From contig JAVXHY010000001.1 of assembly GCA_036656615.1 (NCBI GenBank), positions 186,001 through 250,000 of the forward strand: a stretch of 64,000 nucleotides of DNA, given 5' to 3'. The stretch's first letter is position 1, and each line of letters begins with the position of its first letter. Of this stretch, positions 17,536 through 24,554 are shown one piece after another. The notes beneath the pieces are model-generated. The model made no database searches and was not told the DNA's origin. It saw only the letters and a list, made by a program, of their open reading frames with translations. The position numbers and the translations under genes were made by a program. The stretch comes from CAUPWF01 sp036656615. GTDB lineage: Bacteria; Bacillota; Clostridia; Lachnospirales; Lachnospiraceae.

Positions 17536-18921
17536 TTACAGTTCTATGATTTCCATATTGAAAAGTTGTGCATCTTCTTTCTCATGTGTCACCATGAAAA
17601 AAGTCCTATGATTCAAATTTTGATTAATAAATTGAACAGTTAATGCTTTGGTCTTTTCATCTAATCCTTTAAATGCTTCATCCAATATCAATACATCTGA
17701 TTCAGCTAATACTGCTCGTATCAGTGAGACTCTTCTCTTTTGTCCTCCCGATAAATGGATTGCAGGTTTCTCCATGTCTTCTCTTGTAAATCCCACCTGT
17801 TCAAAGGCATTTCTAATATCCTGTTCATTTATATATGGACATGCAACACTCACATTGTCTATTCCAGACAGTTGTTCGGCCAAACGGTTTTCTTGAAACT
17901 GACAAGAAAATCTTGTGCCTTGTGGTATAAGCACTTCTCCTTGATCTGCATGTTCCAATCCCATCACAATCCGCATGAACGTGGTTTTGCCACGACCAGA
18001 TGCCCCCATAATACAGTAATGCTGCCCTGTCCATGCACAAAAATCCATATCCTCTAATATAGATTGCCCATCAAATAATTTGCTGACACCACGAAGAATA
18101 ATATCCCCAGGATGTGGTCCTAATGGAGTATTGGCATATTTATTTTTGTTCACAATTTGAAGTCGTTTTAACATCCAGCGAAGGAAACTTAGGAATAGTT
18201 TCTCAAATGTAATGCTAATCACTACAATAATTACCGTCCATGCAAACACTTCTCCGGTAGATAAGAATATTTTTGCGTTATAAAGTGCTCCTCCTATACT
18301 TCCATCTGTGATTCCAATTACCTCTGCAGCCACACCGCTTTTCCAACACATCCCAAGACCGACCATACAGGCAGATAATAAAAAACTTTGTACAGAAGGC
18401 AAATAAAAATATCTCATTTGCTTTCTTTTTGGTATTCTAAATATAGTCGTCATCTCTATTAATTGTTCATCCATCGACAGAATACCTTCCAGCATATTTG
18501 TATATACAATCGGAAGGACCATTAGAAAGCTAATAAAAACTGCCAGTTGTCCACTATTCAACCACAATAATGCTAAGATAATAAAACTTGCAACTGGTAT
18601 GCTTTTTATTGTAACCATCAAAGGACTTAATAATACTTTTATCATAGGAAAAGAAGCACTGACAACAGATAAACAAATTCCAACCAACAGTGCTAAGAAA
18701 AATCCGCCAATAATTCGTATACTGCTGGCGGCCACCGTGCTCCAAAAGGAAGCCGTACGAAGAAAACCAAACAAGGTTTTTATAACTGCAAATGGAGAGA
18801 CCAAAAGAATGGTCTCTCCTACCTGTATACTAATGAACTGCCAAACAGACAGCCAAAATATAATCGCAATAAAGTATTGCAGCTTAATCCTCTTCTGTAT
18901 CCATATAGTAAAATTTCTCAT
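17536..18921 (-). CDS. Fused ABC permease-ATPase, nitrate/sulfonate/taurine type
   Basis: One chain combines an SsuC/TauC-like permease and an SsuB/TauB-like ATPase, normally separate proteins. The first 245 residues hold about six hydrophobic segments, including the EAA-type loop near MTTIFRIPKRKQMRYFYLPS. The ATPase follows from about 275: Walker A GASGRGKTT, Q-loop CQFQENRL, signature LSGGQKRR, Walker B DVLILDEAF and H-loop VTHEKED. The ATPase half is short (about 200 residues). I chose the ATG at 18921 (GGGAGG upstream), which overlaps the lipoprotein gene by 38 bases; an earlier ATG at 18981 would overlap by 98. It pairs with that lipoprotein as a complete importer. Substrate is unknown. 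Confidence 0.88.
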   Translation of the reverse strand: MRNFTIWIQKRIKLQYFIAIIFWLSVWQFISIQVGETILLVSPFAVIKTLFGFLRTASFWSTVAASSIRIIGGFFLALLVGICLSVVSASFPMIKVLLSPLMVTIKSIPVASFIILALLWLNSGQLAVFISFLMVLPIVYTNMLEGILSMDEQLIEMTTIFRIPKRKQMRYFYLPSVQSFLLSACMVGLGMCWKSGVAAEVIGITDGSIGGALYNAKIFLSTGEVFAWTVIIVVISITFEKLFLSFLRWMLKRLQIVNKNKYANTPLGPHPGDIILRGVSKLFDGQSILEDMDFCAWTGQHYCIMGASGRGKTTFMRIVMGLEHADQGEVLIPQGTRFSCQFQENRLAEQLSGIDNVSVACPYINEQDIRNAFEQVGFTREDMEKPAIHLSGGQKRRVSLIRAVLAESDVLILDEAFKGLDEKTKALTVQFINQNLNHRTFFMVTHEKEDAQLFNMEIIEL

Positions 18922-19930
18922 CTGGCAATACGCCTCCCACAGCTTCCGGATTCTGATCATAAAGCACTTGCAAATAACCACTTACACTTTTTTTCATTTC
19001 TTTATCATCCATAAACGTGATATTACATGCTGGAAGTGCTTTCAATGCAATTGCAGACTTTGGTACAATTCCATAGCCAGCAATCCATTCTGCTGCCTCT
19101 TGTGAATGCTCATTCACAAATTCGGTGCTATCATCATAATCATCCATAAATTCTTCAAATGCCACTGGATTCTTTTCAATAAAGCTTCTATTTGCTACCA
19201 CAACTCCAGTTACCAGGCTGCTATCAGGAGACACCTTATCCCATTCTTTTGTCATATCAAGTGCTGTTCTAACACCTTCCATCTGCATCTGTAATGTAGT
19301 AACATAGGGTTGTGGAAGCATGGCAATTACAGGCTCTGTACTTGCTTCCATAGCTGCCGCTACCTCGGTGGCTTCATTTTTAAATTCTACCATCACATCT
19401 TCTCCCACCTTCAAGCCATTCTTTTCCAAGATATAATTCAATACATATTCCGGAGTTGTTCCTTTCCCGGTAGTAAGAATTGTTTTCCCTTTCAAATCTG
19501 CTACGCTTTGAATGGTATCTCCATTTTCTACCATATATAAGACACCTAATGTATTCACTGCGGCCACTTGAATCTTCCCTTGCGTTTTATTATACAAAAC
19601 ACTTGCCAAATTACAGGGAACCAATGCTATATCAATATCACCTTTTATAAATTGGGCAGTAAATTCATCTGCGGTACCATACATAGATACTTTGTAATCA
19701 TGACGCGACTTTCCACTATCCACATCATTCATAAGCTTTACAAGGCCCATGGTAGTAGGTCCCTTCATACTTGCAATTGTAAATTCAGTTCGTGGAGCAT
19801 CTTTATCATCTAATACCTCTTGTTTATCTTGTTCTTCATTGGAATCATGATCCTCTTTCTCAGGACTGCAGGCAGCCAATGATAGGATGCATGTCATAAT
19901 CATAATACTAACTAATAATTTCTTTTTCAT
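18884..19930 (-). CDS. ABC substrate-binding lipoprotein, NMT1/SsuA-like
   Basis: A 348-residue lipoprotein. The signal peptide MKKKLLVSIMIMTCILSLAAC ends in a clear lipobox (LAAC, Cys at about 21) and is followed by an acidic linker. The body has the type II binding fold of the nitrate/sulfonate/thiamine-precursor family (EFTIASMKGPTTMGLVKLMN, DIALVPCNLASVLYN, LKGKTILTTGKGTTPEYVLN). It overlaps the fused permease-ATPase gene downstream, so the two are translationally coupled. It has its own promoter at 19967-19996, so it is probably separate from the greA-like gene. The ligand cannot be read from sequence. Confidence 0.88.
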   Translation of the reverse strand: MKKKLLVSIMIMTCILSLAACSPEKEDHDSNEEQDKQEVLDDKDAPRTEFTIASMKGPTTMGLVKLMNDVDSGKSRHDYKVSMYGTADEFTAQFIKGDIDIALVPCNLASVLYNKTQGKIQVAAVNTLGVLYMVENGDTIQSVADLKGKTILTTGKGTTPEYVLNYILEKNGLKVGEDVMVEFKNEATEVAAAMEASTEPVIAMLPQPYVTTLQMQMEGVRTALDMTKEWDKVSPDSSLVTGVVVANRSFIEKNPVAFEEFMDDYDDSTEFVNEHSQEAAEWIAGYGIVPKSAIALKALPACNITFMDDKEMKKSVSGYLQVLYDQNPEAVGGVLPDEKFYYMDTEED

Positions 19931-19966
19931 TTTTTTCCCCCTTTTTTAATTTTTATCGATTATTAT

Positions 19967-19996
19967 ATTATATACCAATTTTCTTTATTTTAACAA
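19967..19996 (-). promoter_or_regulatory. Candidate promoter of the ABC importer genes
   Basis: Minus strand: TTGTTA, 18 bases, TATAAT. It is followed by GGGGG just upstream of the lipoprotein ATG. Confidence 0.45.
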
Positions 19997-20015
19997 TCAT
20001 GAATATATCCCTATA

Positions 20016-20519
20016 CTAAAAACTTCTAATCTTATCTTCCTCTTCCGTAATTGCATCTTGAATCGATTTTATGATCACATAATATTGATAGGTAGCGCTT
20101 GCTTTGATTAGAATTCTGTCATTTAATTTATGTCCCATAATTGCCTTTCCAATAGGCGACTCAATACTAATCAGACCATTGATAGAATTTCCCCGCACAG
20201 TCGTCACCAAACGATAAGATTCTGTAATCTCATCTTCCTCAAAATACAATTCCACCGTTTTATTCAGTCCTACCTCACCTTCTTTAGATGCGGCATTCAC
20301 AACAATTGCATTTCTGACCATCTTTTCTAAATATTTGATTCTTCCTTCGTTCTTATTCTTTTCTTTTTTTGCAGCATGATATTCAAAATTCTCACTAAGA
20401 TCTCCATGAGCCCTCATTTCTTTAACTTCTGCTATGGCTTCTTTCCTTACTACTAATTTCCTATATTCTATTTCTTCCTCTATTTTCGTAATATCATGTT
20501 GGGTCAGCTTATCTTGCAT
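20016..20519 (-). CDS. GreA/GreB-family transcript cleavage factor
   Basis: A 167-residue Gre-family protein that would stimulate RNA cleavage by stalled RNA polymerase. The N-terminal coiled coil includes the family signature HGDLSENFEYHAAKKEK with the acidic tip residues (D, E). The C-terminal FKBP-like domain (about 85-165) ends ISIESPIGKAIMGHKLND. I chose the ATG at 20519 because AGAGGT sits upstream; the alternative at 20558 adds 13 residues and overlaps the predicted operator. It lies downstream of hyuA but has its own promoter and a LexA-like box. It could be a paralogue with a special job rather than the housekeeping GreA. Confidence 0.88.
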   Translation of the reverse strand: MQDKLTQHDITKIEEEIEYRKLVVRKEAIAEVKEMRAHGDLSENFEYHAAKKEKNKNEGRIKYLEKMVRNAIVVNAASKEGEVGLNKTVELYFEEDEITESYRLVTTVRGNSINGLISIESPIGKAIMGHKLNDRILIKASATYQYYVIIKSIQDAITEEEDKIRSF

Positions 20520-20579
20520 AGAAGTACCTCTTTTCATCATAAGAACATTTGTTCTCATTATTATAGCATAGAAGTACCT
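20516..20579 (-). repeat. 14-bp direct repeat flanking the greA-like operator
   Basis: AGGTACTTCTATGC occurs twice in the minus-strand reading: at 20566-20579 in the promoter spacer and at 20516-20529, where it includes the ribosome site and the start codon. The copies are 50 bases apart and bracket the palindrome. Confidence 0.7.
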
Positions 20580-20588
20580 TTATGTCTA
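20542..20588 (-). promoter_or_regulatory. Promoter with LexA-like operator upstream of the GreA-like gene
   Basis: Minus strand: TAGACA (20583-20588), a 17-base spacer and TATAAT (20560-20565). Directly downstream, over the predicted start site, is the palindrome AGAACATTTGTTCT (20542-20555), which contains the GAAC-N4-GTTC core of Gram-positive LexA/DinR boxes. Promoter fit is strong. LexA control is inference. Confidence 0.55.
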
Positions 20589-20605
20589 TATAAGTAAAAA
20601 GCATT

Positions 20606-21973
20606 TTATATGTCTATTTTTCTTTTTATATAGCGTCCTTTATTCTCACAAATTACCACTCCATCTTGTGCCACTAATTCTCCTCTTAAGAATACTTTTT
20701 GTGCACTTCCTTTTACTTCCATCCCTTCATATGGCTGATAATCTACATTTGCCACTTGCTGATTCACTGTCAAAGTCCTTGTTGTATTCGGATTCCATAC
20801 TACAATGTCTGCGTCACTTCCTACTGCAATCGCTCCTTTTTTTGGATATACCCCGTATATTTTAGCTACATTTTCTGAAAGTAATTTGCACATTTGTTCC
20901 AAGGACATATTTCGTTTCACTACTCCGTAAGTATAGATAAGAGAAGGCCTTGTTTCCACTCCAGGCATACCACATGGTATCTGGGTAAAATCAAATTTCC
21001 CTTTCTCTTTTTGATCCATTCGAAAGCTGCAATGATCTGTGGCAATGGTCTGTATCTCCCCATTGATCACACCCTTCCATAATGTTTCTTGATTTATCTT
21101 TTCACGCAGAGGTGGGGCAATCACATACTTTCTGCTTTCATCTTCTGCTAATCGATACTGACTTTCATCTAATATCAAATATTGAGGACAAGTCTCTAAA
21201 TACACTTTCTGGCCTCTTTTTCTCGCTTGTAGTACTTCTTCATATCCTAACTTTGTACTTAAATGAACAATCACAACTGGCACCTTTGCAATTGCGGCAA
21301 TATTCAGGATACGATTCACAGCCTCCGCTTCTACTTCCGGTGGTCTTGTTTGAGGATAATACCTGGTTTCATAATTTCCTGCATATTTGTTTTCCTCTAT
21401 TAATGCATCAATCATATCTTTATTCTCACAATGAATACCAGCAATGCCGTGCAATTCTCCTATTCTTTTCAGAGCCTTATATAGATTTTCATCCTTCAAA
21501 TACATCATTTCATATGTCATGTAAAGCTTAAATGAAGGAATTCCTTCATTTATCATACATTTCATCTGTTCCTCAATCACTGGATTCCATTGAGAAATCG
21601 CCATATGAAATCCATAATCACAGGAGCATTTTCCGTCCGCTTTTTTATGCCAGTTTTCTAGCGCTTCCGTTAGAGTTTCGCCTTTATTTTGAGTCGCAAA
21701 ATCTATAATCATAGTTGTTCCACCAGAAATTGCTGCCTTTGTTCCAGTGTTGAAATCATCTGCCGTAATCGTTCCCGAGACTTCCAAATCAAAATGTGTA
21801 TGAGCATCAATAAATCCCGGAAAAAGCAACCTATCCGAAACGTCTATTACGTTTGCTCTTGACGAACTAATAGAAGAATCAATCCGCGTTATCTTTTCAT
21901 TTTCTATTAAAATATCTGCTTTATATAATCCTTCGCCAGATACAATCATTCCTCCTTTTAATATACAGGTCAT
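20606..21973 (-). CDS. hyuA: D-hydantoinase/dihydropyrimidinase (HyuA)
   Basis: Cyclic amidohydrolase of 455 residues that opens hydantoin- or dihydropyrimidine-type rings. Metal motif DAHTHFD is near 57-63, the carboxylated lysine lies in PSFKLYMTYE (about 150), further metal-binding histidines in GIHCENK and VIVHLSTK, and the aspartate in TDHCSF. The start ATG at 21973 overlaps the xdhD stop (ATGA), with GGGGGG upstream; a TTG at 21979 is an alternative. Last gene of the ssnA-ygfK-xdhD-hyuA operon. In the uric-acid cluster of gut anaerobes this enzyme is one of the required genes. The exact substrate here is inferred from context. Confidence 0.93.
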   Translation of the reverse strand: MTCILKGGMIVSGEGLYKADILIENEKITRIDSSISSSRANVIDVSDRLLFPGFIDAHTHFDLEVSGTITADDFNTGTKAAISGGTTMIIDFATQNKGETLTEALENWHKKADGKCSCDYGFHMAISQWNPVIEEQMKCMINEGIPSFKLYMTYEMMYLKDENLYKALKRIGELHGIAGIHCENKDMIDALIEENKYAGNYETRYYPQTRPPEVEAEAVNRILNIAAIAKVPVVIVHLSTKLGYEEVLQARKRGQKVYLETCPQYLILDESQYRLAEDESRKYVIAPPLREKINQETLWKGVINGEIQTIATDHCSFRMDQKEKGKFDFTQIPCGMPGVETRPSLIYTYGVVKRNMSLEQMCKLLSENVAKIYGVYPKKGAIAVGSDADIVVWNPNTTRTLTVNQQVANVDYQPYEGMEVKGSAQKVFLRGELVAQDGVVICENKGRYIKRKIDI

Positions 21974-24546
21974 CCACAAATACCCCCCTTATTTTTTTGA
22001 TACGGAGTATCCTTTAAGGGTAGTGAAGTCCGAAATATTCCATCGTATTTATAATATGCCCCTTGTACTGCAGGTGCTGTGGGAATTGCTGTTATTTCTC
22101 CTATTCCAACTGCTCCATATGCCAAAGAATCTTTATTTTCTTCAATAATTATACTTTCTACATCCGGTGTTTTATCTGCCCGCAAGAGCCCAAGCGTCCC
22201 AAATTTAGCCATTGGCTTCCCATGTTTCAATGGAAATTTCTCTGTCAGCGCATAGCCTAGTGACATTACAACTCCCCCTTCAATCTGCCCTTCTACAGAT
22301 AATGGATTAATCGCTTTCCCTACATCATGAGCTGCTATCACCTTTTCTACCATACCATATTCATCTAAGAGCACTACTTGAGTTGCATACCCATAAGCAA
22401 TATGAGAAACCGGATTTTGCTTAGGACTTCCCATGGGATCTGTTTTCGCTAAATATTCTCCCCAATACTCTTTTCCATTTAATTCTTTTAAGGTGTTACA
22501 ACATAAATCTCTTTTTAATTCTTGGCATGCCCTTTTCAAAGCTTCCCCTGTAATCAGTGTCTGTCTAGATCCAGATGTAGTGCCTGAATCTGGCGACCCA
22601 TTCGTTTCTGCCGCTACATAGACAAATTTGTCCTCTGATAACCCCATTGTTTCACAGGCGATTTGCTTTAATACTGTCCCAAGACCTTGCCCAATGCAAG
22701 AAGCCCCGGAACGTATATATATGTTCTCTTTTTCTATGGTTAGCCTACAGCGTCCAAAGTCTGGGATACCCACACCGATTCCGGAATTTTTCATGGCACA
22801 CGCAATTCCTGATCTCGGATGATTTTCACATATATCTTTTACCGCTTCTAAGGTTTCAGCCAATGCAGTTCCTTCTGGCGCAATCTGCCCATTTGGCAAT
22901 TCCTGCCCGGGACGAATGGCATTTTGATATCGGATTTGCCATGGTGAAATTCCTGCCATTTCCGCTAATAAATTAAGATTACATTCGGTTGCAAAACAAG
23001 TCTGAGTCACTCCAAATCCACGAAAAGCTCCCGCCGGTGGATTATTGGTATATACCGCCGTCCCCTTGATGTCTATATTGTGATAATTATAAGGTCCTGC
23101 TGCATGAGTACAAGCCCGTTGTAACACCGGCCCGCCTAAAGATGCATAAGCACCCGTATCCGTAATCAAAGTTGCTTTCATAGCAGTGAGCATGCCGTAT
23201 TGATCACAGGCTGTTGTAAATTCCATGGTAGCCGGATGTCTCTTTGGATGAATCAATATGCTTTCCTGTCTGGTAAGCTTTACTTTAACTGGAAGTCCTG
23301 TATACCAAGATAATAAAGCAGCTTGCGGCTGTACTGTCATATCTTCCTTTCCACCAAAAGCTCCACCTACTAATTGATTGATTACATGCACCTGATCACA
23401 GGAGTAGCCTAACATCTTTGCACATTCTCTTTGTGTATCGTAAGTTCCCTGATCCGAGGAATAAATCAAGGCGCTTCCTTTCTCACGGTCCACCACTGCA
23501 ACCGCACACTCTGGCTCTAGGAAAGCATGTTCGGTAAATGGAGTTTCATAGGTGTTAGTTACCACATAAGCTGAATTTTCTATTGCCTGCATTGCATCAC
23601 CACGGCACAAATGCTCACTAGCTAATATATTTCCACTGCGATGCACAAGGGGCGCACCTGGCTTTAATGCTTCTTGAGGTGAAAATACTGCTGGCAATTC
23701 TTCGTATACAATATCCACTAGATTTTTAGCCTGCTCTAATATTTCCAAATTATCTGCTGCAATCAAACAAATGGAATCCCCTAAGTATCGAGTGACTTGA
23801 CCTACTGCAATCATGACATCCCAGTCCTGTTTCAAGTGTCCTATTTTATGACTGCCTGGAATATCCGCAGCTGTCAGTACCGCTCTTACACCCTTTAGCT
23901 TTCTTGCTTTAGACAAATCAATAGATATTACTTTTGCCCGTGGATATGCAGAACGTACTGCACTTCCATATATCATGTGCTCTAGCTGCATGTCGTCTGT
24001 ATATATTCCATAACCCAACACCTTTTCTCTGACATCAATCCGAGGCACTCTCTGACCAATCCCTGTCATTTCTTTTGGTTTTATTTCTTTCACACCTTCT
24101 CGAAATAACATGGCTGCCAATTCCACTGCATCTATAATCTTTTTATATCCAGTACAACGGCAGATATTATTACGGATTGCATGTTTAATTTCTTCTCTAG
24201 TAGGTGAAAGTGTCTGGTCTAACAATCCTTTTGCACACAGAATCATACCCGGAGTACAGAACCCACACTGTACTGCACCTGCTTCTCCAAATGCATATAC
24301 ATAAACTTCTTTTTCTCTTTTTGTTAAACCTTCTACAGTCAGAATCTTTTTCTCTTGAAATTGATCTATTGTTTGTGTGCATGCCTTTACTGTTTTTCCA
24401 TCTACTAGAACTGTACAGGTACCGCATGCTCCTTCACTGCATCCATCCTTAACCGAAAGGAAGTGGCAATCATTGCGCAACACATCTATCAGTCTTCGAT
24501 TTGCTTCTATCAATACTCTATTTCCATTAATATTCAAAGAATACAT
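21970..24546 (-). CDS. xdhD: Selenium-dependent-type xanthine dehydrogenase (XdhD), fused FeS and molybdenum domains
   Basis: Molybdenum hydroxylase of 858 residues acting on purines. The N-terminal part carries two [2Fe-2S] sites (CSEGACGTC near 35-43; QCGFCTPG and CRCTG near 95-130). The molybdopterin part follows directly, with no FAD domain between. Catalytic features: GGAFGGKED, GAFRGFGVTQ, and the active-site glutamate in VGIGEIT near the C-terminus. This arrangement matches the selenium-dependent xanthine dehydrogenase family, where selenium is a cofactor ligand and not selenocysteine; I see no in-frame TGA. The start is 8 bases after ygfK, and the stop overlaps hyuA. The selenium and molybdenum maturation genes (selD, yqeB/yqeC, mocA-like) are not in this window. 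Confidence 0.93.
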   Translation of the reverse strand: MYSLNINGNRVLIEANRRLIDVLRNDCHFLSVKDGCSEGACGTCTVLVDGKTVKACTQTIDQFQEKKILTVEGLTKREKEVYVYAFGEAGAVQCGFCTPGMILCAKGLLDQTLSPTREEIKHAIRNNICRCTGYKKIIDAVELAAMLFREGVKEIKPKEMTGIGQRVPRIDVREKVLGYGIYTDDMQLEHMIYGSAVRSAYPRAKVISIDLSKARKLKGVRAVLTAADIPGSHKIGHLKQDWDVMIAVGQVTRYLGDSICLIAADNLEILEQAKNLVDIVYEELPAVFSPQEALKPGAPLVHRSGNILASEHLCRGDAMQAIENSAYVVTNTYETPFTEHAFLEPECAVAVVDREKGSALIYSSDQGTYDTQRECAKMLGYSCDQVHVINQLVGGAFGGKEDMTVQPQAALLSWYTGLPVKVKLTRQESILIHPKRHPATMEFTTACDQYGMLTAMKATLITDTGAYASLGGPVLQRACTHAAGPYNYHNIDIKGTAVYTNNPPAGAFRGFGVTQTCFATECNLNLLAEMAGISPWQIRYQNAIRPGQELPNGQIAPEGTALAETLEAVKDICENHPRSGIACAMKNSGIGVGIPDFGRCRLTIEKENIYIRSGASCIGQGLGTVLKQIACETMGLSEDKFVYVAAETNGSPDSGTTSGSRQTLITGEALKRACQELKRDLCCNTLKELNGKEYWGEYLAKTDPMGSPKQNPVSHIAYGYATQVVLLDEYGMVEKVIAAHDVGKAINPLSVEGQIEGGVVMSLGYALTEKFPLKHGKPMAKFGTLGLLRADKTPDVESIIIEENKDSLAYGAVGIGEITAIPTAPAVQGAYYKYDGIFRTSLPLKDTPYQKNKGGICG

Positions 24547-24554
24547 ACCAACAC

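Noticed and set aside
19931..20015. Thiamine riboswitch before the NMT1-like lipoprotein
   Set aside because: The 85-base gap is too short and lacks the conserved TPP motif; an ordinary promoter is seen instead.
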